A stretch of 20,055 nt of DNA from CBDUBH01 sp965365345 (GCA_965365345.1 CBDUBH010000066.1:1-20055), one strand, 5' to 3'; positions 8,022-16,903 are shown, counted from the first letter of the stretch. The notes: a model not told the origin generated them from the sequence alone. Program-made: numbers and translations.

Positions 8022-9332
8022 ATGAAAAAGTTTCTCTTTATATTTATCATCTTATTTTTAGTTTTCTCCGGATGTGGCGACAATAAGAAAAATAATGATG
8101 GCAGAGTTACTGTAAAATTCTGGCATAGTTTTGTATCTTCTACTGTTCCTGCCTTAAATGATCTTATTGCTAAATTCGAAAAAGAACATCCCAACATTAA
8201 AATTGATGCCCAATACATTCCCAGCGGTGATGCGCTAATCCAAAAATTGGTTACCTCTATAAGGAGTAAAACCGCTCCTGATATTTCTTGGATCCATTCT
8301 GATTTTCTTGAAGACCTTGTAGCGGCAGATGCGATTTATAAAATGGAAGATTTTATAAACGGCAAAAATGGTTTAACAAAAGAAGATATGGATGATATTT
8401 ATCCTGCATTGATTCAATTCTCTTCTTGGCGAGGAACTTTATACAGCATGCCGATGGAGGCAACAAATCTTGCTCTCCTTTACAACAAAAAAATGTTTCG
8501 CGAAGCCGGATTGGATCCCAATTCGCCGCCAAAAACCTGGGATGAACTTTACGATTATTCAAAAAAACTTACGATTGATAAAGATAAAGATGGTAAAATT
8601 GATCAAACCGGAATGTTTGTACCTGTTTATCCTGCTGCCGGACCGTTAGGAGCCTGGATGGTTTGGCAATGGTTCCCTTTTATCTGGCAAGCCGGCGGCG
8701 ATATTGTAAATGTTGAACAAACTAAAGTTATGTATAATGAGGAGGCAGGAATTAAAGCGCTGGAGCTTTGGCAAAAAATATTCAAAGAATTAAATCTTAG
8801 ATCTTTTACAACTGATTTTGATGTTGCTTTTGCTTCTGAAAGATTAGCTATGGCAATGGATGGACCCTGGAATTTGCCAAGATATAAAGACATACTAAAA
8901 AATCTTGATTGGGGATTTGCACCACTTCCACGCGGACCGGAAAAACAAGCGACAGTTGTTGGCGGTGAATATTTAGCAATCTTCAAACAAAGTCCTAATC
9001 CCGATGCTGCCTGGATTTTTGTTAAATGGATGGTTAAACCGGAAACCCAAGCATTCTGGGCAATGAGATCAGGCTATTTGCCGATTCGTCATGCAGTTTT
9101 ACAAGTTCCTGAATTTCAAAAATATCTTGAAGAAAATCCAAACTTCAAAGTATTTGTAGATCAAATGGAAGTGGGACATGTTCAGCGTCCAATTGATTAC
9201 GGCGGTTTGGAAATCGCAAGAAATATTGCCGAAGCAATTGAAAAAGCAACAGTTGGAAATCAAAGTGTAAAAAAAGCTTTGGATGAAGCGGCAAATAAAT
9301 CAAATCAGGTTTTGGCAAGAGCTAAAAAATAA
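8022..9332 (+). CDS. Sugar ABC transporter substrate-binding lipoprotein (family 1)
   Basis: This 436-residue solute-binding protein would deliver a sugar or oligosaccharide to the two permeases encoded next. A lipoprotein signal peptide ends FSGC with the lipidated cysteine at 18, so it is membrane-anchored in the periplasm. The body matches family 1 extracellular binding proteins: VKFWHSF at residue 31, KFEKEHPNIKI, LYNKKMFREAGLDPNSPPKTWDEL and GGEYLAIFKQSPNPDAAWIFVKWM. DKDKDGKID at residues 186-194 looks like a DxDxDG calcium loop. The ribosome site AAGGG (8011-8015) precedes the ATG. It is the first gene after the operator-controlled promoter, and only 2 bp separate it from the first permease. 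The ligand is unknown. Confidence 0.93.
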   Translation: MKKFLFIFIILFLVFSGCGDNKKNNDGRVTVKFWHSFVSSTVPALNDLIAKFEKEHPNIKIDAQYIPSGDALIQKLVTSIRSKTAPDISWIHSDFLEDLVAADAIYKMEDFINGKNGLTKEDMDDIYPALIQFSSWRGTLYSMPMEATNLALLYNKKMFREAGLDPNSPPKTWDELYDYSKKLTIDKDKDGKIDQTGMFVPVYPAAGPLGAWMVWQWFPFIWQAGGDIVNVEQTKVMYNEEAGIKALELWQKIFKELNLRSFTTDFDVAFASERLAMAMDGPWNLPRYKDILKNLDWGFAPLPRGPEKQATVVGGEYLAIFKQSPNPDAAWIFVKWMVKPETQAFWAMRSGYLPIRHAVLQVPEFQKYLEENPNFKVFVDQMEVGHVQRPIDYGGLEIARNIAEAIEKATVGNQSVKKALDEAANKSNQVLARAKK

Positions 9333-9334
9333 TT

Positions 9335-10270
9335 ATGCATTACATTTTACCAAATAGAAAAATTAAAAAACCGGAAAATAAAAACGGAAACAGTTACCGG
9401 AAAGGCGATCTAAAAAGTGCTTTGCTTTTTCTTTCGCCTACATTGGTGATCTTTTCAACTTTTATTCTTTTCCCGGTTTTCTTTTCATTCTATTTGAGTT
9501 TTCAAAACTGGAATATGTTCGGAGGCGGAAGCGAATTTGTAGGACTAGAAAATTATAAAAGAATGCTTCAAAGTGACGATTTTTGGCTGGTTCTAAAAAA
9601 CACTGCAATTTACACGATCGGAACAATTCCTTTAAATATGGCGCTTTCATTATGGATAGCATATTTGCTTAACAGAAAACTTGCCGGTAAGAAATTTTTA
9701 CGTACCGCATTTTTTGCTCCTGTAATTGTTTCTCCTGTGGCCGCAGCTGTTATTTGGAGATGGCTTTATGATCCTAATTTTGGATTGGTCAATTATGCAA
9801 TTGGAATATTCGGGATTGATGCTGTCAATTGGTTAAATGAACCAACCGCTGCGATGCTGGCATTGATAATTATGGGTGTTTGGAAAACCTTCGGAATAAA
9901 TATGGTTTTATTTTCCGCGGGCTTGCAGGGAATCCCTGATAGTTATTACGAGGCAGCAGAATTAGATGGTGCCGGCAAGTGGGCAAAATTCTGGCACATT
10001 ACAATTCCTATGCTCGCTCCAACTACATTCTTTATAATGATAATGTCAATGATCTCTTCATTCCAGGTTTTCGATATCGTTTATGTTTTAACTTCCGGCG
10101 GACCTTTAGGCTCAACAAAAGTTCTTGTGTTCTATGTTTATGAATATGCTTTCAAATATTTTGAAATGGGTTATGCCTCTGCAATTTCATATTTCTTATT
10201 TGCGCTTTTGTTCATTTTAACAATGCTTCAAATAAAGTACATGAAAACAAAAGTTTACGGAGCTATGTAA
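9335..10270 (+). CDS. Sugar ABC transporter permease, MalF/UgpA type (CUT1)
   Basis: This 311-residue inner-membrane permease has about six hydrophobic segments, the first at about residues 28-52 after a basic, asparagine-rich tail. The cytoplasmic coupling loop carries the EAA motif (about 204-225, YYEAAELDGAGKWAKFWHIT), which docks to the ABC ATPase. The segments PVFFSFYLSFQNWN near the start and YVLTSGGPLGSTKV are typical of the MalF/UgpA branch. The start lies 2 bp after the binding-protein gene, and the next permease starts 1 bp after its stop, so the three are one transcription unit. The ATPase must come from elsewhere in the genome. Confidence 0.93.
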   Translation: MHYILPNRKIKKPENKNGNSYRKGDLKSALLFLSPTLVIFSTFILFPVFFSFYLSFQNWNMFGGGSEFVGLENYKRMLQSDDFWLVLKNTAIYTIGTIPLNMALSLWIAYLLNRKLAGKKFLRTAFFAPVIVSPVAAAVIWRWLYDPNFGLVNYAIGIFGIDAVNWLNEPTAAMLALIIMGVWKTFGINMVLFSAGLQGIPDSYYEAAELDGAGKWAKFWHITIPMLAPTTFFIMIMSMISSFQVFDIVYVLTSGGPLGSTKVLVFYVYEYAFKYFEMGYASAISYFLFALLFILTMLQIKYMKTKVYGAM

Positions 10271-10271
10271 A

Positions 10272-11117
10272 ATGAACAACACGAAAACAATAAAAGTTTG
10301 GAATTCCGTTAAAAATATTTTTTTGCATATAATAATTTATGCTTTGGCACTCATGGTTCTTGCTCCTTTTATCTGGATGGTTCTTACTTCATTAAAAGAT
10401 ATGAGTGATATTTATGTTTATCCGCCGAAGTGGCTCCCTGACAAATTTTATTTTGAAAATTACGTTAACGCATTTTCCGCCGCGCCTTTTGCAAGATATT
10501 ATTTTAACAGTTTATTTGTTGCATTTGCAGTTACATTAGGTCAAATGATAACTTGTTCAATGGCTGCTTTTGCTTTTGCAAGATTACAATTTAAAGGAAG
10601 GGATATTTTATTTTTCATATTTCTCGGAACAATGATGATTCCTTACAATGTAACTATGATACCGAGCTTTATGGTTTTATATTGGCTTGGTTGGATTGAT
10701 ACATATTATGCGTTAATTGTACCCGGACTTGCTTCTGCATTCGGTACTTTTTTGTTAAGACAATTTTTTATGACAATTCCTCGCGAACTTGAAGAAGCAG
10801 CCTACATTGATGGCGCTTCAAGAATGCAAGTGCTTATAAAAATTATTATGCCTCTTGCAAAACCCGCTTTAGCAACTTTGGCAATATTTACATTCATGGG
10901 AACCTTCAACGATTTTATTTGGGCTTTGATCGTTGTTAATTCCGAAGAAATGCGAACAGTCCAATTAGGCCTTGCAATTTTCAGAGATCGCTATATAAGT
11001 CAATGGGATTTACTAATGGCCGGCTCAGTAACTGCAGTGCTTCCCATTCTGGTTGTATTCTTTTTTGCACAAAAATATTTTATAAAGGGCATTACTTTAA
11101 GTGGACTTAAAGAATAA
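10272..11117 (+). CDS. Sugar ABC transporter permease, MalG/UgpE type (CUT1)
   Basis: This 281-residue partner permease has six predicted membrane segments. WMVLTSLKDMSDIYVYPPKW follows the first one, as usual for MalG-type proteins. The EAA loop is at about 174-194 (EEAAYIDGASRMQVLIKIIM). SLFVAFAVTLGQM and the C-terminal FFAQKYFIKGITLSGLKE are also family-typical. The C-terminal codons overlap the start of the GWxTD gene by 17 bp, so that gene is coupled to the transporter. Together with the MalF-type protein it forms the heterodimeric channel for the sugar. Confidence 0.93.
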   Translation: MNNTKTIKVWNSVKNIFLHIIIYALALMVLAPFIWMVLTSLKDMSDIYVYPPKWLPDKFYFENYVNAFSAAPFARYYFNSLFVAFAVTLGQMITCSMAAFAFARLQFKGRDILFFIFLGTMMIPYNVTMIPSFMVLYWLGWIDTYYALIVPGLASAFGTFLLRQFFMTIPRELEEAAYIDGASRMQVLIKIIMPLAKPALATLAIFTFMGTFNDFIWALIVVNSEEMRTVQLGLAIFRDRYISQWDLLMAGSVTAVLPILVVFFFAQKYFIKGITLSGLKE

Positions 11118-12441
11118 AATATTAAATAATTTTTCGCTTTTATTAATTTGGATATTCTTTATATCACTGAATTCTTTTGCTCAGGATAATCCTGGTTCGA
11201 GTAAAGGCGATTTAACTTTTTATTTGGATCATGCAGTATTTGCAGGACAAAATGAAAAAAGCTACACCGAATTTAATTTAATGTTTTATGCAGCTCAGCT
11301 TAATAAAAATTCAAATCTAAAATCCGCAAAAAGTGAAATTCAATTGGATCTGAAAATAAAAGATCAAAATGAAAATGAGATTTCAAAAAGATCATGGATT
11401 TTAGAAGCAATTCTTAACGGCAATAATTCTGAAAATAAAGTTATTTACGACAGATTTGCAGAGGAACTTATACCTGGAGAATATAAAATTAATTTGATTG
11501 CGCAAGATCTTTCCGGAAATTCAAAAGGGGAATTAAGCAAGAATATTTCTGTGCAAAAAATTGAAAAAGAAAAGTGGAGCGCCGGCGATATTGAATTTAT
11601 TACTTCTGTTGAAAATAATTCTGCCGGAAGTCATTTCAATAAAGGTGATTTAAAGATTATTCCTAATCCTTCACGCAGATACGGAATTCTTAATTCTAAA
11701 CTTTTATTCCTTTATGAAATTTACGGAATCAAAAATAACATTACGGATTTGATTGTTGATTATTCAATCACGGATAAAGAAAATAATATTCAGAAAAGCC
11801 TTAATGACATAAAAATAAAAGTTAACGGTAACTCATCATCTGTAATTCACGGAATAGATATTGCAAATTTGAACTCGGGAATTTACTCTCTCAATGCAAA
11901 CATAAAAGATTCTGTAAATAATAAAAACCTGACTGTTTCAAGAAATTTTGAAATTATTCAGGCAGATTTTTTTACACAGCAAAATTCTTTATCAGAAGAA
12001 AATGCCGGAATATTTAAAACCATTTTGTCATATATCGGTACGCAAAATCAGTTGAATACTTTCAATTCATTAAATCAAAAAGGTAAATCGGAATTCATAA
12101 TTCAATATTGGAAAAATTTGGATCCGGTTCCTTCAACTTCTGAAAATGAATTTTTACAAGAAATTCAAAAAAGATTTATTCATGCAAAAAATAATTTTGG
12201 TTGGTATCAAACAAAAGGATGGGAAACAGATCGCGGAAGAATTTGCATTAAGTATGGAATTCCCCATCAGGTAAACCAATTTAATTTGGAAGCGGAATCT
12301 GCTCCTTATGAAATTTGGATCTACAATGAAAATAAAACTTATGAATTTGTATTTGGTGATCTAAGATCAAATGGTAAATATGTTTTGCTGCATTCAAACA
12401 GGGAAGGCGAAGTTTACAACAGCAATTGGCAGAGTAGATAA
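11101..12441 (+). CDS. GWxTD-domain exported protein
   Basis: This 446-residue protein has a signal peptide ending about NSFA-Q27 and a C-terminal GWxTD domain. The signature GWETDRGRICIKYG starts at residue 373, followed by PYEIWIY and YEFVFGD. The function of GWxTD proteins is not established; they occur in Bacteroidota, Chlorobiota and relatives. The middle (about 30-300) looks like beta-rich extracellular domains and has no motif I recognise. The start is GTG at 11101, the only reasonable one before the signal peptide. An AAAGGG lies 11 bases upstream, inside the preceding permease gene. The 17-bp overlap with that gene argues for co-expression. It probably works at the periplasm or outer membrane. 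Confidence 0.82.
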   Translation: MDLKNKILNNFSLLLIWIFFISLNSFAQDNPGSSKGDLTFYLDHAVFAGQNEKSYTEFNLMFYAAQLNKNSNLKSAKSEIQLDLKIKDQNENEISKRSWILEAILNGNNSENKVIYDRFAEELIPGEYKINLIAQDLSGNSKGELSKNISVQKIEKEKWSAGDIEFITSVENNSAGSHFNKGDLKIIPNPSRRYGILNSKLLFLYEIYGIKNNITDLIVDYSITDKENNIQKSLNDIKIKVNGNSSSVIHGIDIANLNSGIYSLNANIKDSVNNKNLTVSRNFEIIQADFFTQQNSLSEENAGIFKTILSYIGTQNQLNTFNSLNQKGKSEFIIQYWKNLDPVPSTSENEFLQEIQKRFIHAKNNFGWYQTKGWETDRGRICIKYGIPHQVNQFNLEAESAPYEIWIYNENKTYEFVFGDLRSNGKYVLLHSNREGEVYNSNWQSR

Positions 12442-12471
12442 TTCTCAAAATGAATTTATCAGGTATGTAAA

Positions 12472-13434
12472 ATGAAAATAAAAAAATATTTTGCAAACAA
12501 TTTTATCAAAGTGATACTTATTGGAGTTTTTGCGGTATTATTTACTTCCTGTGAAGAAACTGATAATACTTTGGCTCCTTATGTCGGTTCACCAAAAATG
12601 TCCGGACTTACTATTGAAAATAAATCCTTTACTCCGAAAATTACTTGGGTTGGAGGTTATGTTTCAGCAATCGGAATAAATAAAGGACCAAAAGCAGCAT
12701 TAGATAGTACACTTGTTTGGTTGATAAATAAATCAGGCAATGGAATAAAATATCCGGTAAAATATGGAGAACTGCAGGATGGCGTTCAAGATCTTACTAC
12801 ACAATTCGGTGGAAATCATTTAACGGAACTTTTAGAGGATAGTATCTACACATTCTGGTTAATGAAAGAAGATGTTTGGAGTATTGTAACTACGAACCCG
12901 GAAAAATATATTTTTGCCGATAGCAATTTAACTGAAAATTATCTTGTAAGTGGTGATACTCTAAAATTATCATCTTCAATTTACACACAAAAAATTCATA
13001 ACCTTGATAATTACATAAATTTATCAGGCATTTCAACTTTTGGTCAACTTGGTACAATTCAAATTATTCAAACAAACATAAGCGATAATATTGAAATAAA
13101 TTGGAATGTTACGCAAGCCGGAGTAACTGATCAAAATATTGCTGCCATGGGAATTGTAAAAGGAAACCAATACGCTGCAGCAAATTCAATTTGGGAAGTT
13201 TATTCAGAAGTTGAAGAAAATGGACAACCACTTTACGGAAAACATAATGTAATTGCAGCACCTGTTTTTTCAGGCGATTCATTAGCTAATACGAAAATAT
13301 TTGTTGAATATCCCGAACGTGGACTTGAAAGAAATGCAACTTATTATGTCTGGATAGCAAGTAAAGAATGGGATGGTGTTGGACGAATCAGAGCAACACC
13401 ATACTATGCTTATGCAACTTTTAATACAAGATAA
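12472..13434 (+). CDS. Lipoprotein with two Fn3-like repeats, function unknown
   Basis: This 320-residue lipoprotein has the lipobox FTSC with cysteine at 27, followed by glutamates. I do not recognise a named family. Residues 57-136 and 208-301 look like two divergent copies of one beta-sandwich domain. KITW and AIGINKG in the first correspond to EINW and AMGIVKG in the second, LVWLINK to IWEVYSE, and SIYTFWLMKEDVW to ATYYVWIASKEWD. The pattern of a short core strand and a late aromatic strand resembles fibronectin type III-like domains. The gene follows the GWxTD gene by 30 bp and precedes the outer-membrane barrel gene by 28 bp. It is therefore probably a surface or periplasmic accessory of the uptake locus. 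Confidence 0.75.
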   Translation: MKIKKYFANNFIKVILIGVFAVLFTSCEETDNTLAPYVGSPKMSGLTIENKSFTPKITWVGGYVSAIGINKGPKAALDSTLVWLINKSGNGIKYPVKYGELQDGVQDLTTQFGGNHLTELLEDSIYTFWLMKEDVWSIVTTNPEKYIFADSNLTENYLVSGDTLKLSSSIYTQKIHNLDNYINLSGISTFGQLGTIQIIQTNISDNIEINWNVTQAGVTDQNIAAMGIVKGNQYAAANSIWEVYSEVEENGQPLYGKHNVIAAPVFSGDSLANTKIFVEYPERGLERNATYYVWIASKEWDGVGRIRATPYYAYATFNTR

Positions 13435-13462
13435 TTGACAGCAATAATCTTTGGAGTTCTTG

Positions 13463-14758
13463 ATGAAATCTAAATTTACTTACATATTTTTAATTGCTGT
13501 GATTTTTACAAGTTTCAGTTTTGCCGGCGGTACTGATAGAAATCCCTATTCAAGCAGCAAAACAACTGCTTTGAACGGATTATATTTTGCCGGAGCTGAT
13601 GGAATTATAAAATCAATTTCCAATCCTGCAGGATTGATATATTTGAATGAAAACGGTTTTGAATTATCGATTATTGATCGTTTAACACAAAGCAAATTTA
13701 AAAATCAATCAAATGGATTATACAATTCATTCAGAGATGATGAATTCATTTTTAATGCTGGAATAATTTTATCCCTTTCGGAAAATTTTAAGACCGCATT
13801 ATCATATCAAAGGGTGCTTAATTATAATGTTTCCTGGCCATATGCAAACTATTTTGTTCAGGATTCTCTCGCAGCATTTTTGGTTTTTGATTTTTTCAAT
13901 CAATTAAATATTGATGCAATTACTGCTTCATTTGCTTACAGATTCGGAAATATTTCTATAGGCATTTCTCCTGCACTTTACAACGTTAAAAGTAAAATTG
14001 CATTTCCGCAAACTAATCCATTATGGATAAATAATACCGGAACGGCTGCGTATCAATTTAATTATGATTTAGATGCATGGAGCTACGGATTCAATTTAGG
14101 AGCGATCGCCGAAATTTCATCTGATCTTAAAGTTGGAATTTCAGTAAGAAGCTCATTTACTGCTGATCTTGATGGTGATGCAAGATCGAGATTGTTTACG
14201 GTTACAGATGCAGCAAATGAAATTACATCATTAGAAAGTAAATTCGAAATGCCGTGGATATTTGGTTTTGGAGCAGTTTATTCATCATCATCAAACATGA
14301 ATTTTAATTTTGATATTCAATATTCAATGTGGAATTCCACTCAGCAAAATATGAGTTTCATTTTCGGTGATCAAATTTGGCAAAGCAAATTAAATCAAAA
14401 GGATGTGTTAAGCGGAGTTAACGGTAGCAATTTCAATTTATCATATAATAACACTTTTGATTTTGGATTTGGATTTGAATTTATCAGTCAAAGTAATATC
14501 AGCTATCGTGCAGGCTATCGTTTCAGTCAGACTCCAAATTCAGAGGAAAGTTATAATTTACTTTTCCCTGCGGTAGATCAGCATGTTTTAAGTTTAGGCG
14601 CAGGTTTAGGTGAAGGTAATTTAAGATTTGAAGCAGCAATTTTATACGCATTCGGAACCAATAAAAAAGTTATGAATGCAGAAATTCCAAGTCTGCAAGG
14701 TGAGTACGGTTATAATATGATCATGCCAATGGTAACGATGAAATATTTATTTTTATGA
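13463..14758 (+). CDS. Outer-membrane beta-barrel protein, FadL/OmpP1-like
   Basis: This 431-residue protein has a signal peptide ending about FSFA-G22 and then GGTDRNPYSSSKTTALNGLY. SNPAGL follows, a hallmark of OmpP1/FadL/TodX-type barrels and of related proteins such as PorV. The rest alternates polar and aromatic residues, as in a barrel (AYRFGNISIGISPALYN, FDFGFGFEFISQSNISYRAG). It ends on the hydrophobic strand MVTMKYLFL with a terminal aromatic-hydrophobic pattern. The frame is open from TTG 13451, but GGAG (13453-13456) sits 6 bases before ATG 13463, which I take as the start. It is probably co-transcribed with the preceding lipoprotein gene. Whether it is a channel or a PorV-like partner of type IX secretion is open. 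Confidence 0.8.
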   Translation: MKSKFTYIFLIAVIFTSFSFAGGTDRNPYSSSKTTALNGLYFAGADGIIKSISNPAGLIYLNENGFELSIIDRLTQSKFKNQSNGLYNSFRDDEFIFNAGIILSLSENFKTALSYQRVLNYNVSWPYANYFVQDSLAAFLVFDFFNQLNIDAITASFAYRFGNISIGISPALYNVKSKIAFPQTNPLWINNTGTAAYQFNYDLDAWSYGFNLGAIAEISSDLKVGISVRSSFTADLDGDARSRLFTVTDAANEITSLESKFEMPWIFGFGAVYSSSSNMNFNFDIQYSMWNSTQQNMSFIFGDQIWQSKLNQKDVLSGVNGSNFNLSYNNTFDFGFGFEFISQSNISYRAGYRFSQTPNSEESYNLLFPAVDQHVLSLGAGLGEGNLRFEAAILYAFGTNKKVMNAEIPSLQGEYGYNMIMPMVTMKYLFL

Positions 14759-14883
14759 AAAAATAAATATTAAAAGAAATAAGAGTTTAATTGAACAAAA
14801 TATGGAGTAATTCAAACAAAAAAGATTGAAATGAATTTCCAGATCAGAATAGGACATACAATAATTATTATAGGGAGGTTAAG

Positions 14884-16866
14884 ATGAAACGGTTCTACTC
14901 GTTATTTTTATTGCTTCTTTTAATTGGATCATTTTCGGGTATTTTTGCCCAGGATGATATTGTCAGGAAGGAATTATCAGTTCCCAAAGTTGATTCAGGT
15001 ATGATTAGTATTGATGGAAACATGGATGAAACAGAATGGCAGAATGCAGCCAAAGTAGATTTAGTAACATCAAGCGGATATGAGATATTTGCAAACAAAT
15101 ATTTCAGAGAAGATTTAGCAGAGCCGGAATTTGATTCATTGTATGCAAGACTTCTTTGGTCAAAAGACACATTATATGCATTTATAGTTGTTGACGAATT
15201 TGTAAATGATTCAACAGATTTATTCTGGATAACAGAGGAAGATGGCTGGTGGGGAGGAGACCAGTTATTTTTAAGTATATCGAACAGATTGGGAATGGAT
15301 ATGATGGGCTGGTATGATGGAAATGTATATGCAGCTCCTGATGGTCCATATCATTTTCTTATCCTGGGAGATCAGGTAACATTAAAAGGCGGATATGAAA
15401 CTTTTGTCCCTGAAGAATTTAGAGGAACGTGCTTAGGAGACTCAGTTCTTTCTTTCAATGCTTCAGACATAGCAAAGTTTGCTACAAATATAGATCAAGC
15501 CACAGGGAAATGGCAAATTGAGATGGCAATATATAATCCGAATGTAGCTTCACAATCATCAATCGGATTTAATATTGGTGGAAGTATGGGTTCAGCAGCA
15601 GCAAATGCAGCATATGGAGATGCTTACGGATATTATACATGGCAGCCGAATATTCCGAATGATCCTTTTGGTGATCCTTATGGAAATGGTGATCCCGGAT
15701 TCTTTAATCTTGCTAATAGTGATTATTGGGCTGTATTGAATTTTGTCGGTGATAATGAAGCAATCGTTAGAGAGGAATTAAATGTTCCCAAAGTTGATTC
15801 AGGTATGATTAGTATTGATGGAAACATGGATGAAACAGAATGGCAGAATGCAGCCAAAGTAGATTTAGTAACATCAAGCGGATATGAGATATTTGCAAAC
15901 AAATATTTCAGAGAAGATTTAGCAGAGCCGGAATTTGATTCATTGTATGCAAGACTTCTTTGGTCAAAAGACACATTATATGCATTTATAGTTGTTGACG
16001 AATTTGTAAATGATTCAACAGATTTATTCTGGATAACAGAGGAAGATGGCTGGTGGGGAGGAGACCAGTTATTTTTAAGTATATCGAACAGATTGGGAAT
16101 GGATATGATGGGCTGGTATGATGGAAATGTATATGCAGCTCCTGATGGTCCATATCATTTTCTTATCCTGGGAGATCAGGTAACATTAAAAGGCGGATAT
16201 GAAACTTTTGTCCCTGAAGAATTTAGAGGAACGTGCTTAGGAGACTCAGTTCTTTCTTTCAATGCTTCAGACATAGCAAAGTTTGCTACAAATATAGATC
16301 AAGCCACAGGGAAATGGCAAATTGAGATGGCAATATATAATCCGAATGTAGCTTCACAATCATCAATCGGATTTAATATTGGTGGAAGTATGGGTTCAGC
16401 AGCAGCAAATGCAGCATATGGAGATGCTTACGGATATTATACATGGCAGCCGAATATTCCGAATGATCCTTTTGGCGATCCTTATGGAAATGGTGATCCC
16501 GGATTCTTTAATCTTGCCAATAGTGATTATTGGGCTGTATTGAATTTTACTTCAACAATAACTAGTGTTGAAAATAATAATAATTTTGATGCAAAGCCTG
16601 CAACATTCCAATTAAAACAAAATTATCCTAATCCATTCAATCCCACTACAAACATAAGATTCGAAGTGTCGGATAATTCGCCTGTTACAATTAATATTTA
16701 TAATGCGGTCGGACAATTGGTATCAACATTAGTTAATAATCGTTCATTTTTACCGGGCTCATATACTGTTACTTGGGATGCAAGTAAAATTGCAAGCGGA
16801 GTTTATTTTTATGAAATGAGAACAAATAATTTCCGTCAAACAATGAAAATGTTATTACTCAAATAA
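14884..16866 (+). CDS. Secreted tandem CBM9-like protein with type IX sorting tail
   Basis: This 660-residue protein has a signal peptide (1-22, ending IFA), then two domains of 255 residues (33-287 and 301-555) identical in amino-acid sequence. The C-terminal sorting domain (575-660) begins FQLKQNYPNPFNPTTNIRF and contains GVYFYEM. Each domain opens VPKVDSGMISIDGNMDETEW and has LYARLLWSKDTLYAFIVVDE, the layout of CBM9/DOMON-like carbohydrate-binding modules. No catalytic domain is visible. By family knowledge such tails send proteins through type IX secretion, often to the cell surface. A strong ribosome site AGGGAGG (14872-14878) suggests high expression. It follows the barrel gene by 125 bp without an operator copy. 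A surface sugar-capture role is inferred. Confidence 0.85.
   Translation: MKRFYSLFLLLLLIGSFSGIFAQDDIVRKELSVPKVDSGMISIDGNMDETEWQNAAKVDLVTSSGYEIFANKYFREDLAEPEFDSLYARLLWSKDTLYAFIVVDEFVNDSTDLFWITEEDGWWGGDQLFLSISNRLGMDMMGWYDGNVYAAPDGPYHFLILGDQVTLKGGYETFVPEEFRGTCLGDSVLSFNASDIAKFATNIDQATGKWQIEMAIYNPNVASQSSIGFNIGGSMGSAAANAAYGDAYGYYTWQPNIPNDPFGDPYGNGDPGFFNLANSDYWAVLNFVGDNEAIVREELNVPKVDSGMISIDGNMDETEWQNAAKVDLVTSSGYEIFANKYFREDLAEPEFDSLYARLLWSKDTLYAFIVVDEFVNDSTDLFWITEEDGWWGGDQLFLSISNRLGMDMMGWYDGNVYAAPDGPYHFLILGDQVTLKGGYETFVPEEFRGTCLGDSVLSFNASDIAKFATNIDQATGKWQIEMAIYNPNVASQSSIGFNIGGSMGSAAANAAYGDAYGYYTWQPNIPNDPFGDPYGNGDPGFFNLANSDYWAVLNFTSTITSVENNNNFDAKPATFQLKQNYPNPFNPTTNIRFEVSDNSPVTINIYNAVGQLVSTLVNNRSFLPGSYTVTWDASKIASGVYFYEMRTNNFRQTMKMLLLK
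14980..15744 (+). repeat. CBM9-like domain repeat, copy 1 (765 bp, period 804)
   Basis: These 765 bases match 15784-16548 with only two differences: T/C at 15672 versus 16476, and T/C at 15714 versus 16518. Both fall at third codon positions (Gly, Ala). The 24 bases just upstream match the equivalent linker at only 15 of 24 positions. Confidence 0.97.
15784..16548 (+). repeat. CBM9-like domain repeat, copy 2
   Basis: This is the second copy of the 765-bp unit, 804 bp downstream and in the same frame. Identity ends abruptly after the codons for AVLNF, where copy 1 continues VGDNEAIVREE and copy 2 continues TSTITSVE into the sorting-tail linker. Confidence 0.97.
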
Positions 16867-16878
16867 AAATAATTTAAT

Positions 16879-16903
16879 GCTGTGCAGATTGATTCTGCAC
16901 AGC
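16879..16903. terminator. Perfect 9-bp hairpin after the CBM9 gene
   Basis: GCTGTGCAG (16879-16887) and CTGCACAGC (16895-16903) form a perfect stem around a 7-base loop, 12 bp after the stop codon. The + strand is followed only by TATTCTAAAT, not a T-run. On the minus strand the hairpin is followed by a T-rich stretch. It may be a weak terminator, an attenuator or an mRNA 3' stabiliser. Confidence 0.55.

Noticed and set aside
14759..14883. An operator or separate promoter before the CBM9 gene
   Set aside because: No copy of the CG-centred operator occurs there, and no -35/-10 pair with good spacing could be chosen; only the strong ribosome site is clear.
6487..16903. 13-base match GATTCTGCACAGC shared by the tmRNA-end copy (6487-6499) and the hairpin arm (16891-16903)
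   Set aside because: Several 13-base matches are expected by chance in a 20-kb window, and the surrounding sequences do not align.
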